In this document: piece after piece, positions 1 through 10,503 of the stretch
How positions within the stretch are numbered: position 1 is the stretch's first letter
How the letters are laid out: every line of letters starts with the position of its first letter
Assembly: GCA_964200185.2 (NCBI GenBank)
Contig: CAXNAD020000032.1
Coordinates: forward strand, 1 to 40,145
Origin: Choristocarpus tenellus KU-1152
Lineage: Eukaryota; Phaeophyceae
DNA: 40,145 nucleotides
Direction of reading: 5' to 3'
The notes under the pieces: generated by a model
The model's database searches: none
What the model was told of the DNA's origin: nothing
What the model saw: the letters and a program-made list of their open reading frames with translations, nothing else
Translations under genes and position numbers: made by a program

Positions 1-1974
1 ATGCTCACATCCCTGACTGCTGGCAACAACAACCCCACCAGTTTTGCAAGAATCTGCCTGTTTCAGACCTGATTTTGTGTTGCCAACGCAGGGTACCTCG
101 GGTTTGCTGCCTTGTTTTATGCTAACTACTCTTGAGTGTCAGGGAACACATTCCAAGGAGTCCCAAGTCTCACGGAACACGATGAGATCGCCAAGTTGAT
201 GATGTTCTTGCAGAGATTGAAGCTTGCCTGGACATTAGTGTCCGAGCTATGGCCCATAGTCACAAGATCAGAGTCGAACACTGGGATACCACTGTTCCAA
301 AAGTAATACCAGGGTATGGGACACTTGACTTGGAGATTATTGTTGGTTCTAATCCTAATCAACACATACACGTCCTATGCTCAAGTCTGTTGCTCTCATG
401 CCTGGCATTGCACACAACCTATTGCCCTTGGACCCCGCTCTGATGTCGCCTGGGGTAGGGAAGTAACCCATCATACTTCTGAAGGAGCCCATACAAACAC
501 CTGACCTCAAGACCAATGGCAAGTGTCTCCTCAAGCGCAGCATTTCAGGGGTCCCAAGTACGACATATGAAAACTTAGAGGAGAATCTGCTGAGGGAATA
601 CTTGGTACAAAGTGTATGAAGCATTTGCACAAGGCAGAGGTTGGCAGTGTCTGTTGGAGTTGGTCAGGACCGTGCCGAGATTCCTTGGGTCCAACACATC
701 ATCGACTACGCGGTACATGTATAGTAACACATCCCACTGCTTGGCGATAAAGTGACGTTCTCAAAGCACACTGAAGGCATCCCAGCAGCAGGAAGGTCTC
801 GATAACTGGTGTAGAGTGTGATGGCGCTGTGAATCGAAAGGCCTGGTAGGTACAAATCCTATCAGCTGGAAAATTCAATGCTCTTGACTACAATCGAAAC
901 GTCCACCAGGCAAGACAAGCCGAGAAGGCCTCACCAAAGGAGATATGATCACATTTCTGTGCTTTTTCCTGACTACCAGACACACTATCCTGTTGTGATG
1001 TCTGCGAAAGACTTGCGACCATGTCTTTCAGAGGAGATAGGCAGAGAAGAGCGGCCAATTTGGTGCCTTAGACTTCAAAAAGGAGTCCATACACCGCTGA
1101 CCACATGAACCCAGACCCTACGTCCTTCTTCCTGCCCTCCTGCAACATACAAATTTCTTCACTGCGCCTGGGTTTGGAGTTCTGGAGGTGACTTCTTTGA
1201 CTAACTGTTGACTTTGAATGACTAATTTGATCTCGGCTTTGAACAAGTTCCCATTTTCCACACATATTGAGCATATGCCTAGATTGGGTATTCTCCTCAT
1301 ATACACTCCACAGAGGTACTAGGTGCCAGCCCTTGACTCATCGAGGGAATTGCACGGCCTACTCCTTAAACACGCTTCATCTTGTTGCTCAGTCGGAACC
1401 TTGGCGACATCAGCTCTGCTGCCTCTTTCTTTTTTTCATACCTCCCTTTGCCTTCCTTGCCATCACACCCCTTAAGTGAGAGGGTATATCTGGCAGATGA
1501 GTTGATTTCATACTCATGATCTAGGTACTCACTTCCACAATCCTCTGTGTACCCAGGCACAATCATTGCTCATGGACTTGTGGGAGTATTTTGTAAGGTT
1601 GCTCTTGTTACCCCCACTTTCCGTGCACTTCAAAGTGCTGAGTAGAAAAAAAAAATCCACTCCTTGGATTTCGATATCGATAAATCTTGATACAATAGAC
1701 TTGTAGTGATTCAACGGCTACAATTCATAACCCACCTAAAGGCATTGGACTGGTTGACAGAGAAGGTCTACCTCGGCCAAAAATAGCTCCAAGGGTTTTA
1801 AACATGCACTAAAGTTTTTCATCCAGTACAGTCATCAGGAGCTACAGTGATAAAACCTCGGGTAGAAGCACTTTAAACAGTACATGAAAACGCCTTGAAT
1901 ATTTTGTCTTCATTTCCCCACCCCTTTGCACTTTTGAACCCTGTTCCTCAAATGAAAGTATTTGTGACACTAAC
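1..1974. other. Left flank, no recognised gene
   Basis: I see no exon here that I can support. Several stretches look weakly coding on either strand (for example about 190-370 and 640-740), but each is broken by stops within about 60-90 codons and none matches a family I recognise. By gene order the region should hold the rest of the AlgH-like gene on the minus strand, whose third exon ends at 1975 with a normal donor. I could not find the glycine-glycine-proline segment or the later tryptophan-bearing segment expected next in that family. It may be a long intron, old transposon debris, or wrongly joined sequence. Confidence 0.5.
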
Positions 1975-2901
1975 CTGGGACTCAGCAAATCCATCAACTA
2001 TTTCTGAAGGTAGGCCTGGCACCATGCCCATGCACTGGTCCACTGGTCGATTTATAATAAGTCCTGAGGTGCCCTCGTTGTCGTCGTGGTTGAGGATGAG
2101 GACAACCGACTGGGAGAAAGGATCTGAATCAATATTCTCGGTAGCAAGAAGAATGCAGCCCTTTGATGAGAGAAGATTGAATACGGTCAACGGGGCAGTT
2201 GGGGGGGGAGTTGAAGAAGTTGAAGTGCTCGTGGTTGTCAATAGTGGCAAACGCGGAAATACTCACTCTGTATTTGAGTAAGCATCCACCAAGAAATTTT
2301 TGCTCACCTGCTCTACCTTTCCAATCTCATGGGCCCAGGCATCGTGTTTCCAACTGTCCTTGTTTGGATGCGAGCTAAGGTGGGAGTCGCTGAAGCCAGC
2401 CACAAGCTGCATTCGGAAGCGCCGCCAATCGCGTTGGTCGACGTCCAACTGTTTGAAATGAGGGACAGAAGAATAAATAAGCAACAGACAACTATAGTAG
2501 ATATGACGGGGGCGAGGATTTTGGAGCTCACTGGCGAGGGATAAAGATCTCAAGATAAACATTTACCCGAAAGATCTAAGAGACAGTACTAGAGGGATGG
2601 AGGAGGGTCCACAGCTTACAGTTCGGTCCTCCTTATCCTTGTTATCACTGGTCCCATCTTGTGAAAGCGCCATTCGATGAAGCGGGAGCCGCCTTTTTCG
2701 TCTCATCGGAACTGAGATGCCAACCTCAGAGGTGTGACCCTCACATGAACGTGTACAAACTTGATCTTGGGAACTAACCAGAGGATAAACAGGGTTCGGC
2801 GTGAACATGAAGCCATGTGATGAGTGAGAGGCAAGAGCAAGATAGGTTATAGTGGCGACAGCTGTAGCCACTCCTCGAACATTCCTCTTTATTTGCCCCA
2901 T
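1975..2901 (-). CDS. UPF0301/AlgH (DUF179) family protein, plastid-targeted, 3' partial
   Basis: Three exons read on the minus strand: 2901-2620, 2448-2308 and 2160-1975 (94, 47 and 62 codons). All junctions are phase 0 with donors GTAAGC, GTGAGC and GTTAGT. Residues 1-30 look like a signal peptide (MGQIKRN, then a hydrophobic A/V/T stretch), ending at SHG/F. A basic, serine-rich transit-like region follows, as in proteins imported into complex plastids. Exon 2 carries DWRRFRMQLVAG and the WAHEIGKVEQ segment. Exon 3 has the family core GCILLATENIDSDPF, SVVLILNHD and GLIINRPV. I chose the ATG at 2901 because it starts the signal peptide; the frame is open to an earlier ATG at 3051. The family is conserved in bacteria and plastids, but its biochemical role is not established. 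The C-terminal half is missing from view. Confidence 0.82.
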
Positions 2902-4063
2902 TTGTCGTGACGATCCTGTAGAATTCCTGTCTTTGTCGCACGAATCTTGTCCTCGTTCACTTCGCGAGTAACCAATAGCAATACCTCGCAAAGCCAATCG
3001 ATGAGCGCGACGCAAGCCGGGAGTGTAGCACAATCGTACACAAACGAACACTACCGAGGACAGTTGAGGCAGAGAATCCGAGATGCAGGTGAAATGGAAA
3101 ACTGAGACTGCCTCTCTGTTCCCAGTATGTACAAAAAACTCAAAATGATGTTGAGGAAGGTGGAGGAAGGTGTAGGGTTAGGACGTGATATATGTATATA
3201 TTAGGATTAGGGTTTTGACCGTTTGTGATTATTTTGAACATGATGGAGAAGCCCACTCTCACAACAACGAAACAAAGGCCGTTGCCGCAATCGAACCAGG
3301 TATAGTAGGTAGTGGATCGGGGGGGAAGGAGTAGAGGTGTTTACAAATTGGGAGAGTAATAGTGCTGAAGATCTACTTCGTCTGAACCGCATCTCGAATA
3401 CGAGCTTGGCGAAGCTGGGAAAAGGATGACCGATGTAGCGAACAACGCTGGTGGTAGGATCGCAAAGCCTAAGGTGGGTTAAGACCAAATCAGTAATATC
3501 TCGGAATTGGAGTGCTTGCTATGGTCAGAATATTCCTTTGCACGGTTTCGTCTTCTGACTTTCGCCCGTTTGGTGATATGAAATCATGCAACAGCCCTTT
3601 TCTCTATGGGAAGATCTGGACAAATTTCTCACTGTCAGAAGATGGTTGTCTATTGTGGTGGTATAATGATGCAAGGTTTGGCTAGTGATTAGTTTTTTAG
3701 AGTATATACTCCCAAGGACGCTTGGCAGTCGGCATGAATGCCAGACTCAGTCGCAATTTGTGTGCGCTCTACACACCAAGATCCGTTCTAAAGCAAGACC
3801 CTGGGGCAACCCTACCTGCTTAGAAATGCTACGAGATCAACGTTTTGACCTTTCGCGTTGTTAGTTATTTCATCTCGATGACCAAATACCCCACAACCCA
3901 TAAGATACGATTGCCGAGTCTGCTTTCTAACAAGACGCCTCACCAGATGGTAGAGCTGCCCTTGCCGAACTATATATAGTTGTACCTCTGGTGTGGCATT
4001 AAGTTCTCCTCTATTTTGAATCGTCGCTGATATCTTGCATGCTATGAATTTGAATCTTGAAAG
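2902..4063. promoter_or_regulatory. Divergent intergenic region, probable shared promoter
   Basis: About 1.1 kb lies between the AlgH-like gene (minus) and topoisomerase II (plus), so both promoters should be here. Visible elements: TTAGGGTTT at 3207-3215, the complement of the plant 'telo-box' AAACCCTAA, and a perfect 14-bp palindrome containing TATATATA at 3968-3981. A minus-strand open stretch of 93 codons at 3207-3488 matches nothing I know. The first coding exon of topoisomerase II must lie in this region, because its first recognisable exon has no ATG and has a stop in frame just upstream, at 4058-4060. Confidence 0.5.
3968..3981 (+). promoter_or_regulatory. TATA-like palindrome upstream of topoisomerase II
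   Basis: AACTATATATAGTT is a perfect 14-bp palindrome containing TATATATA, about 85 bp upstream of the first recognisable topoisomerase II exon. It could be a TATA box for that gene, but it could equally lie inside a first intron if translation starts at the ATG at 3947-3949. Only the sequence supports it. Confidence 0.25.
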
Positions 4064-7000
4064 GGCCGGAAGGATAAGAAGACCCCGCTGGGCTCCTCCG
4101 GCGCTGGTGCGGGAGGTGCCAATGCACAAAGAAAGAGAACAGCAGAAGATGACGTTCCTGTGGAGGAGCGATACCAGAAAAAGACACAGCTGGAGCATAT
4201 TCTCCTCCGTCCAGACACCTACAGTGAGATCATCAACTTGACTTTCCACTAACTTTTTCATGTCTATTTCTGTGCTCAACTAGTATCGGCATGAATTTGT
4301 CGCTTCAACCCAAGGTGTGTGACACCTTAAGGCTACAGCCGACCATGTCCTAAGCCTCACACGACCATTCCTACCAGAGACAAGCACCTCACATGCCTGA
4401 GCATCAAGTCCTGGCACTCCATCCCCTCCCTTTTCTTCCTCAATTTACTGTGCCTATCACGCAAGGACAAGTCTTGCCCACCAACCACTTACCACATCCC
4501 ACTTACTAACTCAACCGAACCAATCATCTCTCAACCCTCTTTCTATTTCCGTAACCCTGAATCTTCCTTTCACTTTCAAAACCTAACCCTATTTCTAATC
4601 CTATTCTTACCCATTGGTTGCAGTTGGCTCCATTGAGAAGGTGACACAAGAAATGTGGGTGTATGATGACGTGAATGACAATATTGTCAAGAGGCAGGCC
4701 ACATTTGTTCCAGGTTTGTACAAGATTTTCGATGAGATAATCGTCAATGCAGCTGACAACAAGCAGCGTGATGATGCCATGTCCAAGCTCAAGGTGACTA
4801 TACTGCTATGCTGTGCCTTGCATACCTGTACCAGCAACACTGATTCAAACTCCCAGTGGGTTCATATTCCAAGCTATCTGCCAAGGGTTTGTGTAGGATC
4901 CTGTCTCTGCCTTTGGTGATACATGTATTGGTCATTCACTATTTTAAGATGTCCAATGAAAGCTATTACCATATTTTGTGTACTGCCCCATGGTGAGAAA
5001 CATAGCCACCTCTTCAAGCACCCAAGCAAACAGTAGATGCCTTCCTACACTCAATAATCTGCGTCTTCATGATGTTACCATGCTCCCCTGGACCACAGTC
5101 TCAAGAACTAGAAAATATCTCTTTTTACCCTCTTGCTGGTATCACCATGTGTCTGCATTGTTGTGTTCATCCATGTGAATAAGGTTAAGATTGCTCATCC
5201 CATAGGTTGTCCTTGCTTGTGGTGATATCCTTTTTTTTGTTTTCCTTTACATATTTGGAATTTTGTTTGACTCACCCAGCCCTGCAATACGTTTGTTTCC
5301 TTGTTTTGCGTATTACCATGTTGGTTCAAAGGTTTGTATCGACAGTGAGAATGGTTCCATCTCTGTTTGGAACGATGGAAGAGGTATTCCCATTCAGATG
5401 CATCGTGAGCATGGAGTCTATGTGCCAGAACTGATATTTGGTCACCTCCTCACGGGTTCCAACTTTGATGACGACCAGAAGAAGACCACGGGCGGCAGGA
5501 ATGGTTATGGTGCCAAGGTAAGACTGAGATGTTGTGGGGTGCTTGTGGGTGTACAGAGTTGTGTGCTTGCCAACTTTATTACCTCTAATCATGGTAAGAG
5601 AAGCGGTTAAGCAGCCCACCTGTATCGTCCTTTTCTGGAAGTGATCTGGATTAGTGTGTATGTGTGCATGCATTTTTATTATGGAGTATCCATTTTTTAC
5701 ATTGGAATGATTGTTAAGTGTTCTTTGAATAGAGCTGGATTATGACTTGCGCACTGGTTTTTCCCACAGTAATTGAGTTTTCGATTGACTTGATGGAGAG
5801 AAGTTCAGGGACTTAGCTCTTTCTTGAATATCTTTGTAGTGTTCAGGGTCCTGGCACGGCAGTGTTTGGGATGAGGTTAGGGCTATGGTGAGGAATATTT
5901 GGTTTACTCCTGGTTACGCTGTCTTGTGTTGGCGTTGGATTCCAGTTCTTCGAGAATGAGCATGGTATTGTGCACGTTCACCCTTTGCTGAAACCGTCAC
6001 CTTCCTCTATCCCTCTCCCTCCCCCCCCCACCCCTGTTTTGTTTGCTACTTCAGCTGGCCAATATCTACTCAACAGAATTTATTGTCGAGACTGCGGACA
6101 GTGGTATGGGCAAGCGTTACAAACAAATTTTCCGGAACAACATGCAGGATAAGGTGAAGGGATATTTTTTGGGTTGCAATGGTACAGTCTGCTTTAATCA
6201 TTGAGGTACTTGATTGTGTCCATTAGGGATAGGGTGGAGGTTGAGGCCATCATCCACCCTAGGTATCTTTAGGTTGATTTGTTCCTCCCCTAAGGTTGAT
6301 TAACAGCTCCAACTGATGTGATAGACATGATAAATGTGAGTCAATGTATCTGAAAGTGGTGTTTGTTTCACCCTTTACGAGTTTCATAGCTTTTTTCAAA
6401 TTTGATATTAAAAGCAGGACATTGATAAAATATCTTGCTTCTGTAATCAGATGTACTCACAAAACAGTCAAAATACAGTACGCAACAGTGGACTGTGTTG
6501 TCTAAAAGATTACTGCCACCAGAAAGTCAGAGGAGCCCCTAGCGACACCCCTCTCATGGTTGTGTTGGCTCTGTGTGGGTTGATTTTGATCCCCTGCTGT
6601 GTCTACCTAGGATGATCCAATGATTGAGGACTATGATGGAATGGACTTTACTTGCATCACTTTCAGACCAGACTGGAAGCGGTTTCACATGAATGGCATG
6701 GAGCTGGACACGATGGCACTGCTGAGAAAGGTAATAGAAAAAATTGTCTTGAACGAATCATTTTTGCAAGAACTGTTGGGGCAAGTGTATAACATGTAGG
6801 ACTTGTGAATTTATTCTGTTTGCCGGTCTTTCTTTATGTATCTGTTCTGGTACTAGGTACAGATGGGGTACTAGTGCATGATAAAGAAGTGGGATGTGTA
6901 CTGGTGATAGAAAATGATGTTGGAGAGGGAAAGGGAAACTGCCAAACTTCCCCAAATGGAGTTCTGCAAGCTCTTGAAAATGACAATATTGTTTGCCTTG

Positions 7001-10000
7001 AACTTAATTCTCTTTTGCCAGATGTTAACATCATCTTGCTTGCTGCTCAGTCCTGTTCTGTTTTTTTTTGTAGTTTGTGTTATTGGAGTGTTTTTTCTGT
7101 CTGTTGATGGTACTGAGTTCACTCTGTAATCTTTTGTCAATGCGTTGTGATGTACAGTGCTCATTGCCTTCCTGATGACTAGTTTTGTGTTTTTGGCTGA
7201 TTTTTTTTGTTCTTCTATTTCTTGTTTTGTGGTTTGTGATTAATTGTTAATGGTGTTCTGTGTTTGCCATAATGTGGCAACAATGATGGCAATGAATTGG
7301 CAGCGTGTTTATGATGTTGCGGGGTGTATGGGGGGCTATGGAGGGAGCAAGGTGAAGGTGTACCTTGACAAGAACAGACTGCAGGTGAGTGGGAGAGGGC
7401 GAGATTACAGAAGAATCCTGAAATGTTTTTATAGGTGTGAATGAGGGTGGCTGCAGGGGTTGGGAAGATTATGTCTTAGATATTGAAGTCAGACTGTGAA
7501 TGATTGGCCAGGTACATGCAAAAAATTGTATTTATGCAGTACATCTGGGGAAATTGACTGGGTGTCACTTTTGGGTATTGCGTTAAACTCTCACTGAAAC
7601 TACCCCGCCCCCACGTTTCAATATAGTGATTTCCTGTGTTCTTTCTCTTTTGTACATTATCTCTCTAAACACATATCTGTGGGTGTATGATATTCCTGCA
7701 TCTCCTAGCAAAAAACCTCATTTGCTCCGAAAACTGTTTGTGTGAAGGTGCAGTCATTCTAACAGTTGTCTCTTCTCAGGAGTATTCACCACTGGCTGGG
7801 ACTATGATCTTGCTCAATCTGATTTGTTTGATAATTGTTCTTCCTAATTTTATTTTTGGGTGCTCATATCCTAAATATTTATTTTTCTTGTTGGTTGAGT
7901 GGTCACCCCCCTCCACATGTTTTGGGACCAAAAATTGGCAAAATGTTCAGAGGTAGTGAAGGTGTTTCTGAGTGTTCTCGATTCTTCCCCACCCTTACTG
8001 ATATGTCCATTTTTTTTCTCTTTTCTGAAGGTGTCAAGCTTCAAGGAGTACATGAGCATGTATGAAGGCATGGAAGCACCTGTGATATTTGAATCGATAG
8101 GACAACGCTGGGAGGTGAGGAATGAATTTACCAAGGCTATTATAGAGCTTGAATCAACCTCAATGGATCAAGTATCACAATTGCTCTAGGTAGAACTGTG
8201 TTGCTACCTAGATTTATTCCCATTATGGCAGTGACGATGACTTTTTTAAAAGTGTGTTGGAGGTGTTCCTCAAGCTATAGTGCAACGTAGCAATATATGA
8301 TGGACTGAATGGGAGGAATGGTGGGTCCTGTTATGATAGTTCCAGAACCTGACAAGGGGAACAAATAGTTTATTCCCCTTGTTTGCAAGTAAACTTGTCT
8401 TGGCCTTCTAGTTGGCTGCTGTTGTTGTCAAGTGGTGTTTATTTTCTACTCCTTGTTTTTTCTTGTCCTTCTGTAGTCTAGGCCTTTTTGCTTTGTTGGC
8501 CTCTTCTATTAATAGACCTGCCCCACAATTGCACGACCTGACTCATGCACCCTGGTCCCATCTTCATGCCTTCCTGCCGATTATTTGTTCACCTTTGCCC
8601 TTGTGTTTGGTTGCTCTAGGTTGGTGTCGCGGCAAGCCCAGACTGTGTGTTCCAGCAAGTGTCTTTTGTGAATGCAATTTGCACCACTAAGGGGGGTAAT
8701 CATGTTAACCACGTGGCAGATCAAGTTATCAACAGGCTACTACCGGTCCTAAAGAGGAAGAACAAGGCAGAGGTGAGTGTAAGCTGAGGAAGGTTTTGGA
8801 CCAGGAATTGTACTGATCCTCAACTGGGATTGGAACGGGACTGGGAGTGGGGGTGGGCCATAAAGGGTCAGCATGGTCAAAGTGAGTCATGTTGGGTATT
8901 GTTTCAGGAGACGTACCTTTTGTCAAATTGTTGTGGCTCCAGGAGTGTTCCTCTATATAAGGGAGGGACCACAGCAGTACCCTGACCAGACGTTGTCTCA
9001 TATATTGCCAAGACATTTTGTTTTTGCTACAGTAACAGGTAGCAAGGGGTGGTATTTGATTGTGATTTTTAATTAATTGTTCGTTCTCCACTTCTCAGGT
9101 GAAGGGACACTTTGTCAAGAACCACTTATGTGTGTATGTGAATGGCCTGGTTGAGAACCCTGCATTCAACTCACAGAGTAAGGAATACTTGACTACCAAA
9201 GACTCTGCATTTGGGTCGGTGCCCATGCTGAGCGAGACATCTCTCAAGGCGATAGAGAAGAGCGAGATTGTGGAAAGGTGAAATGTGGTGCTTGCCTTGG
9301 GTGTTTTCACAATTGCGTATGGCGCTACCCTTGTAGATCAAGCTAAAAAGTTGTTAAAAATGTAATTGTTAATTGTGTATTGGGTGTTGAGGGTAGAATC
9401 CAGCTACTTGGATATTACTGCGACTTGTAAAGGTCATCCCATTGTTGCAAAGGCGTCTATTTTGTACATGTCTTGTAATCCCAATTAACCCAGACCCTAA
9501 ACTGGGCCCTTGGTGAACAGGGTGCTGTCTTGGGCCAAGCACAAGCAGAATCAGCAGCTTAATAAGAAATCAGGAAAGAAGAGCAGCAAGCTGGTGAGAG
9601 ATGTGGCTTGATTAGTTTGCTTGATTGATTTGAACAGATCCCCATTTGCCTGAATGGTGCTACAGTTGATCATCTGAAAGTATGGACTCTGACATTAATA
9701 CTCACAAGACACAAGTTTTGTTTGGTCTTTTGAATTTTGTGTATTGAAGGAGTGAATTGGGTGGATTGTGATACGGAACATTCAGTTGCATTAATTGTTA
9801 TATATAGTGATGAGGGTACATTAGGGAAAACATAAGTAATTTGCCTGGTCTGTTTGTTTTCAGTTTACTTAATCATTTTTTTGTTACTTTAATAATGCTG
9901 TTGTGTCAATACTTGGTTGACGATCAAGTGAAGTAGTGGTTATGTCATAGGACTCCATTGATGTTGCTGGATCAGGAACATAATCGGTTTTGATTGTATG

Positions 10001-10503
10001 TTTTCCAAATTGGATCAAATATAGATTGGTTAATGGTATGTCACCTTGTGCCCTGCCCATTTTGAATTGCCATGTGGTACTGGGGTTTGATGATGTTGGC
10101 AAATTGAATATATTTTGTTTTTTTAACTGGTACTATATTTAATTTTTTGTACATTTTGATATGATCTGTACAGGTCGGTGGAAAGATTCTTGTGAAACAT
10201 AGAGAGAGAAAAAGTGGAAGAAAAAAACACTTGAAAATAGAAAAATGCGAAAGAGATAAAACCTGAGATTAGTGAACTGAAATTTCTTCATAGAAACTAA
10301 AATTTTGGACTATTGTGTTCATGTACAGGATTGTACATATGGCATAACGATCTGCACGATAAATGTGATAGTGTAAAATTTGTAGTTAAGGACTGACTGA
10401 CTCACAGACTCTGCTAACATATATTTTTTCCAATATCCTCCTCTTGCAGACGGGCATTGTCAAGTTGGATGATGCTAATGATGCAGGCACCAGCCGCTCA
10501 CAG
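4064..10503 (+). CDS. Topoisomerase II exons 1-11: ATPase and transducer domains
   Basis: Exons: 4064-4223, 4624-4793, 5332-5517, 6055-6153, 6611-6730, 7304-7384, 8031-8114, 8620-8772, 9099-9277, 9521-9593, 10450-10503 (residues 1-453). Exon 1 encodes a short basic lead and then [12 protein letters not shown], the conserved start of the ATPase. Exon 2 has the catalytic glutamate and the ATP/Mg asparagine in EIIVNAADN. Exon 3 has NDGRGIP and the GGRNGYGAK loop. Exon 9 carries the ATP-sensing lysine loop as QSK, where yeast and human have QTK. Exons 10-11 cover the linker to TOPRIM (KLDDAND). Exon 1 could start at 4064 (after AAAG) or at 4073 (after GGAAG); both keep the frame. Confidence 0.93.

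Noticed and set aside
190-740. Coding-like stretches on both strands of the left flank, considered as retrotransposon or polymerase remnants
   Set aside because: No signature motif of integrase, reverse transcriptase or polymerase could be matched, and stops break every frame.
1895-2281. 128-codon plus-strand frame
   Set aside because: It overlaps the AlgH-like exon 3 antisense; the minus strand has the family motifs and splice signals.
4035-4241. Plus-strand frame reading [13 protein letters not shown] across topoisomerase II exon 1
   Set aside because: It is a +1 shadow. The other frame gives the conserved [12 protein letters not shown], which continues across the splice into exon 2.
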